NCBI GenBank assembly: GCA_019416455.1
Contig: DXXG01000015.1
Coordinates: 1-64,000 of the forward strand
Direction: 5' to 3'
DNA length: 64,000 nt
Source of the DNA: Clostridiales bacterium
GTDB lineage: Bacteria; Bacillota; Clostridia; Oscillospirales; Acutalibacteraceae
Positions 6,417 through 18,498 of this stretch are shown here, piece after piece. The notes below the pieces were generated by a model. It had not been told where the DNA came from, did no database searches, and saw nothing but the letters and a program-made list of their open reading frames with translations. The stretch's first letter is position 1. The number at the start of each line of letters is the position of its first letter. A program made the translations under genes and the position numbers.

Positions 6417-8519
6417 GTGGCAGAAAGAGAAAAGAAGAGTACAAGAACGCGTCGTCTCCCCACCACAGGAGATATGGGCCGTCAGCAGGACCAGGTCCTG
6501 AGCGGCGCCGAAAACGCACCCAAGATCGGGAAGATCGCCGGCCCGAAAAAAACTTCGGAGAAGAGCGGGCAGCGCTCTCGGGGCAAGGCGGAAACAAAGC
6601 AGACAGAAACCAAAAAGACCCAGACCAAGAAGTCTGACGCCAAGAAAACAGAAGCGAAAAATCCTGCGGAGAAGAAAACGGCCGCTGCTGGAAAGAAGCA
6701 GGGCAGCACAGGGCGCAAGTCCTCCAATCGGGGAGGACGTAAGGCCCAGAGTCCCGCCATCAGCCAGACGGCAGCCCAGGTGGAGGCCATCAAGGCTCAG
6801 CAGGAGGCCCAGGAGAAGCGGGCTGCCCGGAAGGGTCGCGGCCGGACAAAAAAGACCCAGAAACCGCCTATCAAGGTGTATTTTCTGGGGGGCCTCAACG
6901 AGATCGGCAAGAACTTTACTCTGTACGAGTGCCAGAACGACATGATCATCGTGGATTGCGGTCTGTCTTTCCCCGATGAGGATATGCCCGGCGTGGACAG
7001 CGTCATCCCAGACTTCACCTTTGTGGAGAAGAACCGGGAGCGGATCCGGGGCGTGGTGATTACCCACGGCCACGAGGACCACATCGGCGCAGTACCCTAC
7101 CTGCTGAAAAAACTGAACGTGCCTGTGTACGGCACGGCGCTGACCATCGGCCTGATCGAGGGCAAACTGAAAGAGCACAACCTCACTGGGTCCGCCAAGC
7201 TCCAGGTGACTCCTGCCGGGTCTCATATCCAGCTGGGCTGCATGGACGTGGAGCTGATCCATGTGAACCATTCCATCGCCGACGCGGTAGCCTTGGCTAT
7301 CCACAGCCCCGCGGGCACCATCGTCCATACCGGTGACTTTAAGATCGACATGACCCCTGCCGAGGGCGGGATGATCGACCTTGCCCGTTTTGCGGAACTG
7401 GGCAAGGAAGGTGTGCTGGCCCTGCTGGCCGACTCCACAAACGCCGAGCGGCCCGGGTTCACCCAGACCGAGCAGACGGTGAACAACTCCCTGGACTCTC
7501 TGTTCATGCGGGCCGAGGGGAAGCGGATCATCGTGGCTACCTTCGCCTCTTCCATCAGCCGTGTGCAGATGATCATCAACTGCGCGGTGAAGTATGGCAG
7601 AAAAGTGGCCCTTTCCGGCCGGAGCATGGTCAATGTGATGAGCATTGCCAGTGAGCTGGGATATCTGGACGTTCCTGACGGCGTGCTGGTGGACCTGAAC
7701 CTGATCAACCGCTATGAGCCCGGCCAGCTGGTGCTCATCACCACCGGCAGCCAGGGCGAGCCTATGTCCGCCCTGACTCGGATGGCCTTTTCCGATCATC
7801 GTCAGGTGGCCATCAATCCCAACGATTTCATCATCATCTCCGCCCGGCCTATCCCCGGCAATGAAAAGACCGTGGGTGCCGTGGTGGATGAGTTGTTAAA
7901 GCAGGACTGCACCGTCATCTACGAGAGCATGTACGACGTGCACGTCTCCGGCCACGCCTGCCAGGAAGAACTGAAGCTGATGCAGGCTCTCACTCGGCCT
8001 AAGTATTTCATCCCTGTTCACGGGGAACAGAAACACCTGCGCAAGCACGCCGGCCTTTCCATGATGATGGGCGTGCCCCGGGAGAATATCTTCATCGGGG
8101 ATATCGGCAACGTGCTGGAACTCCACGAGGACCACATGAAGCAGCTGGGGGATGTGCCCGCTGGCAGCGTCATGGTGGATGGCCTGGGCGTGGGCGACGT
8201 GGGCAGCATCGTGCTGCGTGACCGGCGTCACCTTTCCGAGGACGGCCTGATCGTGGCGGTGTGCTCCATCGACGCGGCCAGCGGACGGGTGGTGTCCGGA
8301 CCGGACATCGTCTCCCGCGGGTTTGTGTACGTGCGGGAATCGGAAGCCCTTATGGACGAAGCCCGGGATCTGGTGTATAATACACTGGAGGAATGCGCCC
8401 GGAACAACGTGCGGGACTGGAGCGGCATGAAGCAGAGCATCAAAGACGAGCTCTCCCGCTTCCTGTATCAAAAGACCCGCCGCAGCCCCATGATCCTGCC
8501 TATCATCATGGAGGTGTGA
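6417..8519 (+). CDS. rnj: Ribonuclease J with long basic N-terminal extension
   Basis: RNase J is a zinc metallo-beta-lactamase/beta-CASP nuclease with 5'-3' exonuclease and endonuclease activity in mRNA decay and rRNA maturation. The catalytic core begins about residue 152 (IKVYFLGGLNEIGKN) and carries the metal motif HGHEDHIGA from His217, then the beta-CASP and C-terminal domains ending in a KH-like tail. The first 150 residues are Lys/Ala/Thr/Gln-rich, low in complexity and probably disordered; classical RNase J lacks them. The GTG at 6417 is chosen because AAGGAGGA lies 8 bases upstream; an earlier in-frame GTG (6384) has no ribosome binding site. The structured leader suggests possible autoregulation. 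Confidence 0.93.
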   Translation: MAEREKKSTRTRRLPTTGDMGRQQDQVLSGAENAPKIGKIAGPKKTSEKSGQRSRGKAETKQTETKKTQTKKSDAKKTEAKNPAEKKTAAAGKKQGSTGRKSSNRGGRKAQSPAISQTAAQVEAIKAQQEAQEKRAARKGRGRTKKTQKPPIKVYFLGGLNEIGKNFTLYECQNDMIIVDCGLSFPDEDMPGVDSVIPDFTFVEKNRERIRGVVITHGHEDHIGAVPYLLKKLNVPVYGTALTIGLIEGKLKEHNLTGSAKLQVTPAGSHIQLGCMDVELIHVNHSIADAVALAIHSPAGTIVHTGDFKIDMTPAEGGMIDLARFAELGKEGVLALLADSTNAERPGFTQTEQTVNNSLDSLFMRAEGKRIIVATFASSISRVQMIINCAVKYGRKVALSGRSMVNVMSIASELGYLDVPDGVLVDLNLINRYEPGQLVLITTGSQGEPMSALTRMAFSDHRQVAINPNDFIIISARPIPGNEKTVGAVVDELLKQDCTVIYESMYDVHVSGHACQEELKLMQALTRPKYFIPVHGEQKHLRKHAGLSMMMGVPRENIFIGDIGNVLELHEDHMKQLGDVPAGSVMVDGLGVGDVGSIVLRDRRHLSEDGLIVAVCSIDAASGRVVSGPDIVSRGFVYVRESEALMDEARDLVYNTLEECARNNVRDWSGMKQSIKDELSRFLYQKTRRSPMILPIIMEV

Positions 8520-8567
8520 TCCGGGAACGGACCCTTTGAGTCAAGGCTGACGAGGATGTGAGACAAG

Positions 8568-10544
8568 GTGCGAAGGAAAAAGGTGTGGGTGGTTTCCCCC
8601 CTGCTCTATCTCATGGCGGCGGCCATGGTGCTGATGGCCCTGGCTAGCTGGCGCTATAATAAGATCCTGTTTCTGGTAGAGGGCACAGTGGCAGTGCTGT
8701 CCGTGCTGGCGGTGCTGGTGTCTGATTACCTGTACCGGCGGAATATCTCTACCACGGTGAAGAGCGCCAAACGGGTGCTCACCGGAGAAGAGGAAGCCGC
8801 TTTTCAGGCGTTCGCCCTGCCGGTGGCTGTGGTGGCCCCCGCGGGGGATATCGTGTGGGCCAATGAGGCCTTTGCGGGCGCGCTGTGCGGCGGGGAGAAT
8901 TTCCTGGGGGACAATGTGCTCAAATATATCTACCCCAAGACCTTCCGTCAGGTGATGGGAGAGCGGGGCGCCGCTGTCAGCCATAACGGCCGGGAATATA
9001 CCGTTTACGGCGCCCGGGCCCAAGGAGGGTACATCCTCTATTTCGTAGACGACACCTATTTCAAGACTGTTGCCAAAGAGTACCGGGAACGCCGTCCGGT
9101 GGTGTGCCTGGCTTCTTTCGACAACCGGGAAGAATTGGTCCGGGACAGCTTCGGCGGAGACGATTCCCGGATCACCGGTCAGGTGGACGAAGTGATGCGT
9201 CGCTGGGTTATCCAGGAGATGCACGGTTTCGTCCGTCGGCTGGACAGCAGCCGTTACCTGTTCGTGGTGGATGATGCCCACATCGAGCAGGCCAAACAAA
9301 AGCGTTTCCATGTGCTGGATGAAGTTCGCACTATCCGCAGTGCCCGGAACAATATGAGCGCTACCATTTCCATCGGTGTGGGCCGAGGCGCTAAAGATAT
9401 CGCTGAGAGCGAGCGCTGGGCCCGGCAGGCTTTGGACATGGCTTTGGGCCGGGGCGGTGACCAAGTGGCCGTGAAGCAGGAGGGCGACTCCTACGAGTTC
9501 TTTGGCGGTCTTTCCAAAGGCGTGGAAAAACGTGACAAGGTGCGTACCAGAGTTATTGCCGCCACCCTGTCCGATCACGTGAAGGCCAGTGACCAGGTAT
9601 TTGTCATGGGCCATAAGAATTCTGACCTGGACAGCGTGGGCAGTGCCGTGGGTATTTGGGCGGCTCTTCATAAGGGCTTGGAAAAGCCGGTGCACATCGT
9701 GCTGAACCGGAACCAGACCTTGGCTGGTCCCCTGGTGGAGATGACCGAGAAGGCCTATCCCGGGGAGAATTTGTTTATCAGCCCCCTGGAAGCTCTCCAG
9801 TCAGCCACGGAGCGCTCTCTGCTGATCGTGGTGGATACCCACTCCGTAAACTTCGTGGAGAGCCGGGAGCTTTTGGACCGGGTGGCCAGAGTGGTGGTCA
9901 TCGACCACCATAGAATGATGGTGAGCCACATCAAAAACGCTCTCATCTTCTACCACGAGCCCTATGCCAGCTCCGCTTCGGAAATGGTGACGGAGCTGGC
10001 CCAGTACATCAAGGCTTCCGCCATTGACGGGGCCGACGCCCAAGCGCTTTTGGCAGGCATCATGCTGGACACCAAGAATTTTGTGCTGAAAACCGGTGTG
10101 CGCACCTTTGAGGCTTCCGCGTTCCTGCGGCGGCGGGGAGCGGACACCGTAGCGGTAAAGAAACTGTTTTCCGATTCCCTGGAGACCTACAAGCAGAAAG
10201 CCCAGTTGGTGTCCGGGGCGGAGATCTACAAGGGCTGTGCCATCGCCACCTCCAACTGGGAACACGGAGACCTGCGGGTGGCCGCGGCTCAGGCGGCAGA
10301 CGAGTTGCTGTCCATTATGGGGGTGCGGGCATCCTTTGTGCTGTACCGCTCTAACGGGGACGTGAACGTCTCCGCCCGCAGCCTGGGCGATGTGAACGTC
10401 CAGGTCATTTTGGAGGAATTCGGCGGGGGCGGCCATTTCACCATGGCCGGCGCCCAGTTGAAGAATATCACCGTAGGGGACGCCCGGCGGGCGTTGATCC
10501 GTGAATTGGACGACAAGCTGGAAGAAACTTCGGTGAAAAACTAA
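8568..10544 (+). CDS. gdpP: Cyclic-di-AMP phosphodiesterase GdpP
   Basis: GdpP hydrolyses c-di-AMP to pApA and so sets potassium and cell-wall homeostasis. The 658-aa protein shows the full domain order: two membrane segments (about 8-55), a PAS-like domain (about 75-155), a degenerate GGDEF domain (about 170-300), the DHH domain with GHKNSDLDSVGS near 345 and IDHH at 445-448, and a DHHA1 domain with GGGGHFTMAG near 622. It begins with GTG and has only a weak upstream GAGGA. It lies directly upstream of rplI and dnaB, the usual Firmicutes order. Confidence 0.95.
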   Translation: MRRKKVWVVSPLLYLMAAAMVLMALASWRYNKILFLVEGTVAVLSVLAVLVSDYLYRRNISTTVKSAKRVLTGEEEAAFQAFALPVAVVAPAGDIVWANEAFAGALCGGENFLGDNVLKYIYPKTFRQVMGERGAAVSHNGREYTVYGARAQGGYILYFVDDTYFKTVAKEYRERRPVVCLASFDNREELVRDSFGGDDSRITGQVDEVMRRWVIQEMHGFVRRLDSSRYLFVVDDAHIEQAKQKRFHVLDEVRTIRSARNNMSATISIGVGRGAKDIAESERWARQALDMALGRGGDQVAVKQEGDSYEFFGGLSKGVEKRDKVRTRVIAATLSDHVKASDQVFVMGHKNSDLDSVGSAVGIWAALHKGLEKPVHIVLNRNQTLAGPLVEMTEKAYPGENLFISPLEALQSATERSLLIVVDTHSVNFVESRELLDRVARVVVIDHHRMMVSHIKNALIFYHEPYASSASEMVTELAQYIKASAIDGADAQALLAGIMLDTKNFVLKTGVRTFEASAFLRRRGADTVAVKKLFSDSLETYKQKAQLVSGAEIYKGCAIATSNWEHGDLRVAAAQAADELLSIMGVRASFVLYRSNGDVNVSARSLGDVNVQVILEEFGGGGHFTMAGAQLKNITVGDARRALIRELDDKLEETSVKN

Positions 10545-10603
10545 CTGTGATAACCCGGCGGCGGGAAAACAGTCTGCCGCCTTAGGAAAGGAAGGGAACA
10601 GCC

Positions 10604-11053
10604 ATGAAAGTGGTATTGCTGCAAGATGTGAAGTCCATTGGTAAAAAAGGGGAACTGGTGAACGTGTCCGACGGATACGCCCGGAACTTCCTGCTGCCCC
10701 GGAAGTTGGCCAAGGAGGCCAACGCTCAGGCCATGAACGAGCTGAAAAACGCCGAGGCTGCCCGGGAATACAAGATCAAGACTGAGACCGACCACGCTAA
10801 CCAATGCGCTCAGGCCCTCTCCGGCAAGACTCTGAAGATCTACGCCAAGCCTGGCCAGGCAGGGAAAATCTTCGGCTCCGTCACCGCCAAGGAGATCGCC
10901 GAGGAGATCAAGAAGCAGTTTGGCGTCGAGGTAGATAAGCGAAAGGTGGTCCTCTCCGGGGACATCAAAGCTTTCGGCACCTATCAGTTCGAAGTGAAGT
11001 TCTACGCCGGCATCACCGCCTCCATGAGCGTGGCTGTCTGCGAGAAAAACTGA
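10604..11053 (+). CDS. rplI: 50S ribosomal protein L9
   Basis: The 149-aa protein has the L9 N-terminal domain (MKVVLLQDVKSIGKKGELVNVSDGY onward, with GYARNFLLPRKLA at about 24-36), a long connecting helix and a C-terminal rRNA-binding domain. The length is that of typical L9. GGAAAGGAAGGGAACAGCC upstream gives a ribosome binding site. It sits between gdpP and dnaB as in Bacillus and Clostridium. Confidence 0.97.
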   Translation: MKVVLLQDVKSIGKKGELVNVSDGYARNFLLPRKLAKEANAQAMNELKNAEAAREYKIKTETDHANQCAQALSGKTLKIYAKPGQAGKIFGSVTAKEIAEEIKKQFGVEVDKRKVVLSGDIKAFGTYQFEVKFYAGITASMSVAVCEKN

Positions 11054-11098
11054 CCATCCTCCCTGTAAAGGGGATTTTCGGGAAAGGGGGCGTTTGCC

Positions 11099-12484
11099 AT
11101 GGAGTACGGTCCTGACGGCTATTTGGATACCCAAGCCCAGCCGGGAATGAATATGCCTTTCAGCCTGGAAGCGGAGCAGTCTGTGCTGGGAGCCGTTTTG
11201 CTGGAACCCTCTTGTCTTGCTACGGTGGTGGACATCCTGCCCCGGAAAGATTATTTCTACGCGGTGAACAACCGGCTGATCTACGGCGCCATGGTGGAGA
11301 TGTTTGCCCTGGGCCTGCCGGTGGATTTCGTCACCGTGCTGGAACGTCTGAAAGAGGAAAAAGAGTTTGACGAAGCCACAGGGAAAGTGTACCTGACCCA
11401 GCTGGCCCAGCTGGTGCCCTCTATTTCCCATGTGGAGACCTACGCCAGGATCGTCCGGGACAAATATGACCTGCGTACTCTGATGCAGGCCGCCCGGGGC
11501 ATTCTGGACGACGCCACCTCCGGGGAGCGGGAAACCTCCCTGCTGCTGGATTCCGCGGAAAAGCGGATCTATGACATCCGCCGGGGGAAGAGCGACCAGG
11601 GCTTGCAGCCTGTGCGGGAGATCCTTCTGGAGACCTTCGACCGGCTGGACAAGCTGAACTCCGTGGACCGGGACAAATACAAGGGTCTGCCCACGGGGAT
11701 CAAAGAGCTGGACAACACCATCACCGGATTGAACCGCTCGGACTTGATCGTCCTGGCGGCCCGGCCCGGCGTGGGCAAAACCAGCTTGGGGCTGAACATA
11801 GCCCGGCACGTGTCTGTGACAGCGGGCCGCCGGGTGGCCTTTTTCTCCCTGGAAATGGGCCGCGAACAGCTGGCTTCCCGTTTGCTCGCCAGTGAAGCGC
11901 TGGTGGAAGGCACCAAGCTGCGCTCAGGGGACTTGACGGAAGCGGAATGGGCCCGGCTCATTGAGGCGGGAGACATTCTCCGCCGGGCGGACCTGTATTT
12001 CGACGATACACCCGGCCTGACCGTGTTGGAGATGCAGGGCAAGCTGCGCCGCCTGGACCATGTGGACCTGGTGGTGGTGGACTACTTGCAGCTGATGACC
12101 GGCACCCGGAAAAACGACAACCGTGTCAATGAGATCTCGGAGATCACACGAAACCTGAAAGTGCTGGCCAAGGAGCTGAACGTGCCCTTGATCGCTCTTT
12201 CCCAGCTGCGCCGTCCCACAGAGCGGACCAAGGACCACCGTCCCGGCCTGTCCGAGCTGCGAGATTCCGGCTCTATCGAACAGGACGCCGACATCGTCAT
12301 CTTCCTCCACCGGGAAGCCTACAACGCCACCAGCGAAGGCGGCCAGATCACGGAGGATATGGACCAGAACGCGGCGGAGATCATCGTGGCGAAAAACCGT
12401 CACGGCGAAACGAAATCCATCCCTGTCCATTGGCAGGGCGAATACATGCGTTATACCTCCAGAGAGGTCATCCGTCATGAGTGA
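11099..12484 (+). CDS. dnaB: Replicative DNA helicase
   Basis: DnaB (461 aa) unwinds DNA at the replication fork as a hexamer and recruits primase. The N-terminal domain begins with PFSLEAEQSVLGAVLLEP. The RecA-like C-terminal domain has Walker A PGVGKTS near residue 222, Walker B VDLVVVDYLQLM, and SQLRRPTERTKDHRPGLSELR. No intein is present and the length is standard. The last 8 bases overlap the start of tilS, implying translational coupling. Confidence 0.97.
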   Translation: MEYGPDGYLDTQAQPGMNMPFSLEAEQSVLGAVLLEPSCLATVVDILPRKDYFYAVNNRLIYGAMVEMFALGLPVDFVTVLERLKEEKEFDEATGKVYLTQLAQLVPSISHVETYARIVRDKYDLRTLMQAARGILDDATSGERETSLLLDSAEKRIYDIRRGKSDQGLQPVREILLETFDRLDKLNSVDRDKYKGLPTGIKELDNTITGLNRSDLIVLAARPGVGKTSLGLNIARHVSVTAGRRVAFFSLEMGREQLASRLLASEALVEGTKLRSGDLTEAEWARLIEAGDILRRADLYFDDTPGLTVLEMQGKLRRLDHVDLVVVDYLQLMTGTRKNDNRVNEISEITRNLKVLAKELNVPLIALSQLRRPTERTKDHRPGLSELRDSGSIEQDADIVIFLHREAYNATSEGGQITEDMDQNAAEIIVAKNRHGETKSIPVHWQGEYMRYTSREVIRHE

Positions 12485-13832
12485 GCAGCTCAGAGGGGAC
12501 CTGTCCGGTCTGCCCCAGGAAGGACTGGTGGTGGTGGGGTTCTCCGGCGGGGCGGATTCCACCGCTCTGGCTCATTGGCTGATGGGTCAGGTGGATCCGG
12601 CCCGGCTGGTGCTGGCCCATGTGAATCACCAGCTGCGAGGGGAAGAATCAGAGCGAGACGAAGCCGCCGCTCGGCAGTTTGCCGAACGGTTCGGGCTTCG
12701 CTTTGCTGTTTTCCGGGAAGATGTGGCCGCTTTGGCCCGGCAGGAAGGATTAGGGCTGGAAGAGTGCGGCAGGAAGGTGCGCTACGGCTTTTTTCAGTCT
12801 CTGACCCCAGGGGAGAACGACCGGATCCTCACCGCTCATAACGCCAACGATAACGCCGAAACGGTGCTGCTCCACCTGTGCCGGGGAACATCTTTGCCCG
12901 GGCTTTTGGGCATCCCTTACTGCCGGGGAAAGATCCTGCGGCCGTTTTTAAGGGTGTCCCGAAAGGAGATCGAGGGATACTGCCGGGAACAGGGGCTTTC
13001 CTACGTGACGGACAGTACCAACCTGTCCCCGGAGTACGCCAGAAACCGGATCCGTCTGGAAGCCATGCCAGCCCTGGAGGAAGTGAATCCGGGGTTCCTT
13101 GAGGCTGTGTCCCGGATGGTGGAGACACTTTCCCAAGACCAGACGTTCCTGGAAGGGGAGGCGCGGGCTCTGCTGGAGCGGTGCCGTGTGTCCTGGGGGT
13201 TGGACGGACGGCTGCTCCGGGATGCACCTTCCGCTTTGAAAAGCCGGGCCTTGCTGGCTTTTTGGGAAGAGTGGGGAGGATCTGCTCTGGAAAAGAAGCA
13301 CATGGACGCTCTGTTCCGCTGTTTGGAGCGGGGCGGGGAAGCGGACCTGCCCGGCGGCGTCCGAGCCCGGATGTCTCAGGGAGTGCTGTCCTTGGAGAAA
13401 CCGGGAGGACAAGAAGGCTTTTCCAGGGACGTATCCCTGGGATGCACCCCTCTTCCCTGTGGGAAGAAGCTGTTTTTGGAGGTAAAAAGCCTCTCAGAGG
13501 GGCCAGATAAGCCAAAAATTCATAATTTGTTGTTTAAAAACGCTTTGGACTATGATATAATTACAGGCAATTTAAGGGCCCGCTCTCGTCTTACGGGAGA
13601 CCGATTTTCCCCGGCGGGGCGGCGGGTGTCTAAAAGTCTGAAACAGTTGTTTCAGGAAAATAAGGTCCCACTTTCCCAGAGGAACCGGACCGTGCTGCTG
13701 GAAGCGGACGGGTGTCTGGTGTTTTGCGAGGGAGTGGGTCCTGCTGAGGGCTTCCAGGTAACGAACCGTACGAAACGGGCGCTGCTGGTGGAGGTCCGTG
13801 AGGGAAACATGCTTGAGAAATCGCGGGAATAA
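12477..13832 (+). CDS. tilS: tRNA(Ile) lysidine synthetase
   Basis: TilS modifies C34 of the CAU-anticodon tRNA-Ile to lysidine so that it reads AUA. The N-terminal PP-loop ATPase motif SGGADST is at about residues 23-29, followed by HVNHQLRGEESERDE and NDNAETVLLHLCRG. The C-terminal substrate-binding domain carries RSRLTGDRF. The protein is 451 aa and starts inside the end of dnaB. The 3' portion around 13510-13570 is locally AT-rich but the frame is continuous. Confidence 0.94.
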   Translation: MSEQLRGDLSGLPQEGLVVVGFSGGADSTALAHWLMGQVDPARLVLAHVNHQLRGEESERDEAAARQFAERFGLRFAVFREDVAALARQEGLGLEECGRKVRYGFFQSLTPGENDRILTAHNANDNAETVLLHLCRGTSLPGLLGIPYCRGKILRPFLRVSRKEIEGYCREQGLSYVTDSTNLSPEYARNRIRLEAMPALEEVNPGFLEAVSRMVETLSQDQTFLEGEARALLERCRVSWGLDGRLLRDAPSALKSRALLAFWEEWGGSALEKKHMDALFRCLERGGEADLPGGVRARMSQGVLSLEKPGGQEGFSRDVSLGCTPLPCGKKLFLEVKSLSEGPDKPKIHNLLFKNALDYDIITGNLRARSRLTGDRFSPAGRRVSKSLKQLFQENKVPLSQRNRTVLLEADGCLVFCEGVGPAEGFQVTNRTKRALLVEVREGNMLEKSRE

Positions 13833-13846
13833 GGGAGAAATGGAAT

Positions 13847-14401
13847 ATGGCAATAGAACTGGATATGCGGAACGACATTGAAAGCGTATTGTTTACCGAG
13901 GAACAGATCCAGGAGATCGTCCAGCGGATCGGGGGAGAGATCTCCCGGGACTACGCGGGGAAAAACCTGCTTCTGGTCAGTGTGCTGAAGGGCTCTGTGG
14001 TGTTTATGGCCGACTTGATGCGGGCCGTCACCATCCCCGCCCGGATCGACTTCATGGCCACCTCCAGCTATGGTTCCGGTGCCAAGACCTCCGGCGTGGT
14101 GAAGATCGTCAAGGACCTGGACCTGGAACTTGCCGGATATGACATCGTCATCGTGGAGGACATCCTGGACAGCGGCAAGACTCTGAGCTACCTGATGGAG
14201 CTGCTCCAGTCCCGGGGCCCCAAGAGCATCCGCATCTGCACGTTGTTCGACAAGCCCGAACGCCGTGAGGTGGAAGTCCATCCCACCTACGTGGGCGCCC
14301 AGATCCCCGATGCCTTCATCGTGGGCTACGGTCTGGATTTCGACGAAAAATACCGCAACCTGCCCTTTGTGGGGGTGTTAAAACCTTCCGTCTATGAATA
14401 A
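13847..14401 (+). CDS. hpt: Hypoxanthine phosphoribosyltransferase
   Basis: This 184-aa enzyme makes IMP or GMP from hypoxanthine or guanine and PRPP. The PRPP-binding motif VIVEDILDSGKTL lies near residues 101-113, and the C-terminal FDEKYRNLPFVGVL is typical. It follows tilS after 14 bp and precedes ftsH, the tilS-hpt-ftsH order known in Bacillus subtilis. Confidence 0.96.
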   Translation: MAIELDMRNDIESVLFTEEQIQEIVQRIGGEISRDYAGKNLLLVSVLKGSVVFMADLMRAVTIPARIDFMATSSYGSGAKTSGVVKIVKDLDLELAGYDIVIVEDILDSGKTLSYLMELLQSRGPKSIRICTLFDKPERREVEVHPTYVGAQIPDAFIVGYGLDFDEKYRNLPFVGVLKPSVYE

Positions 14402-14453
14402 AGGGCCAAGAAAGCGGATAGAGTTTTACTGAAAGATATAGGAGGACAAATTC

Positions 14454-16394
<1,941 letters not shown>

Positions 16395-16414
16395 TTTTTA
16401 AGAACATGGCAACC

Positions 16415-16445
16415 AAGGGAATGGTCACATTCCCTTTCTTGCTGT
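16415..16445 (+). terminator. Probable terminator after ftsH
   Basis: AAGGGAATG pairs with CATTCCCTT around a GTCA loop (16415-16436) and is followed by an interrupted T tract. Confidence 0.6.
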
Positions 16446-16493
16446 TTATAAGCATGTAAAGCGATAGGGCTTGACGGGTATACAGGAGGAACT

Positions 16494-18476
16494 ATGGCAA
16501 AAAAACAGACCTATGGCAACGACAGTATCACCAGCCTGAAAGGCGCGGACCGTGTGCGTCTGCGGCCTGGGGTGATTTTTGGCTCCGACGGTATCGACGG
16601 CTGCCAGCACTCCATTTTCGAGATCCTGTCCAACTCCATCGACGAGGCCCGGCAGGGGTATGGCAAGGAGATCACCATTACACGGTTTTTGGACCATTCC
16701 GTCCAGGTGGAGGACCACGGCCGAGGCATCCCGGTGGACTACAACACCAAAGAGGAACGGTACAACTGGGAGCTGGTGTTCTGCGAGATGTACGCCGGCG
16801 GCAAATACAACAACACCTCCGGGGAGAACTATGAGTACTCCCTGGGTTTGAATGGTTTAGGCCTGTGTGCCACCCAGTACGCCGCGGAGTATATGGACGT
16901 GGATATCCGCCGGGATGGGTTTCGGTACACCCTCCACTTTGAACGGGGAGAGAACGTGGGCGGCCTGCATAAGGAAGCCTACGGGAAAAAGGATACCGGC
17001 TCGCTCATCAAATGGAAGCCGGACCTGCAAGTGTTCACCGATATCGACGTGGCGCTGGATTACTACCTGGACATCTTGAAGCGCCAGGCTGTGGTCAACG
17101 CCGGGGTCACTTTCCACCTGAAAAACGAAGTGTCTCCGGGTAAATTCGAGACCACCGACTTCTGCTATGAGAACGGCATCCTGGACCACGCCAAGGAGCT
17201 GGCGGGTGAGGACGCCCTCACCCCGGTGCAGTTCTGGCAGAGTGAGAAGAAAGTGAAGGACCGGGAGGACATGGCCCTGTACAACGTGAAGATCAACGTG
17301 GCGGCGGCCTTCTCCAACCGAGTCCACATGACGGAATACTACCACAACTCCAGCTGGCTGGAGCACGGCGGCGCTCCCGACAAAGCGGTGCGCAACGCTT
17401 TTGTGTATCAGATCGACGCCTATTTGAAGCAGAACGGCAAGTACAATAAGAACGAGAGCAAGATCACCTTCCAGGACGTGGAGGACTGCCTGGTTATTGT
17501 CATCTCCTCCTTCTCCACCCAGACCTCCTACGAGAACCAGACCAAAAAGGCCATCACCAACAAGGGCATTCAGGAGGCCATGGTGGAGATGCTCCGCCAC
17601 AACCTGGAAGTCTACTTTATCGAGAACCCCCTGGACGCGGAGAAAATCGGCAATCAGGTGCTGGTAAACAAGCGCAGCCGGGAGGACGCGGAAAAGACCC
17701 GGTTAAACCTGAAAGGCAAGCTCACCGCCAAGATGGATATCACCGGACGGGTGGCCAAATTCGTGGACTGCCGCTCCAAGGACGTGGAGGAGCGGGAGAT
17801 CTTCATCGTGGAGGGCAACTCCGCTCTGGGCTCGGTTAAACAGGCACGAGACCCCAACTACCAGGCGGTGATGCCCATCCGAGGCAAGATCCTCAACTGC
17901 CTGAAGGCGGACTATGACAAGATTTTCAAAAGCGAGATCATCACCGATCTGATCAAGGTGCTGGGCTGTGGCGTGCAGGTGAAGAGCAAGGCTAACAAAT
18001 CGATCGGCGCTTTCGATATCAACGCCCTGCGGTGGAGCAAGATCATCCTGTGCACCGACGCGGACGTGGACGGGTTCCATATCCGTACCATGCTGCTGAC
18101 CATGCTCTACCGGCTGACCCCGGATCTGATCGAGCAGAACAAGGTGTTCATCGCGGAGTCCCCTCTGTATGAGATCACCTCCAAAGACAAGACTTATTTC
18201 GCCTACAACGAGCGGGAGAAGGAACAGTTCCTCCAGGAGCTGGAGGGGCAGAAGTTCACCATCCAGCGCAGCAAGGGCTTGGGCGAGAACGACCCGGATA
18301 TGATGAACCTGACCACCATGAACCCCAAGACCCGCCGCCTGATCCAGGTGAAGCCCGGGGACGTGGAGCAGGCAGCCCAGATGTTCGACGTGCTGCTGGG
18401 GGACAACCTGACCGGCCGGAAGGACTACATCGCCCAGCACGGCAGCGAATACCTGGACGACCTGGACGTGTCCTGA
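16494..18476 (+). CDS. parE: Type IIA topoisomerase ATPase subunit (ParE/GyrB-like, divergent)
   Basis: This 660-aa subunit should form a type IIA topoisomerase with the next gene; decatenation is the likely role. A GHKL ATPase domain is recognisable (NSIDEARQGYGKEI near residue 49, DHGRGIPVDYN, and the QTK loop in YENQTKKAITN near residue 345). The TOPRIM domain reads EGNSALGS (Glu440) where gyrases and ParE have EGDSAGGS, and DADVDGFHIRT where DGSHIRT is usual. The metal-binding Glu and DxD residues remain. There is no GyrB-type insertion. I use the ParE name for a second-set enzyme; a gyrase function cannot be excluded without supercoiling assays. Confidence 0.85.
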   Translation: MAKKQTYGNDSITSLKGADRVRLRPGVIFGSDGIDGCQHSIFEILSNSIDEARQGYGKEITITRFLDHSVQVEDHGRGIPVDYNTKEERYNWELVFCEMYAGGKYNNTSGENYEYSLGLNGLGLCATQYAAEYMDVDIRRDGFRYTLHFERGENVGGLHKEAYGKKDTGSLIKWKPDLQVFTDIDVALDYYLDILKRQAVVNAGVTFHLKNEVSPGKFETTDFCYENGILDHAKELAGEDALTPVQFWQSEKKVKDREDMALYNVKINVAAAFSNRVHMTEYYHNSSWLEHGGAPDKAVRNAFVYQIDAYLKQNGKYNKNESKITFQDVEDCLVIVISSFSTQTSYENQTKKAITNKGIQEAMVEMLRHNLEVYFIENPLDAEKIGNQVLVNKRSREDAEKTRLNLKGKLTAKMDITGRVAKFVDCRSKDVEEREIFIVEGNSALGSVKQARDPNYQAVMPIRGKILNCLKADYDKIFKSEIITDLIKVLGCGVQVKSKANKSIGAFDINALRWSKIILCTDADVDGFHIRTMLLTMLYRLTPDLIEQNKVFIAESPLYEITSKDKTYFAYNEREKEQFLQELEGQKFTIQRSKGLGENDPDMMNLTTMNPKTRRLIQVKPGDVEQAAQMFDVLLGDNLTGRKDYIAQHGSEYLDDLDVS

Positions 18477-18498
18477 GAGAAGGAGGAAAACACAGAGT

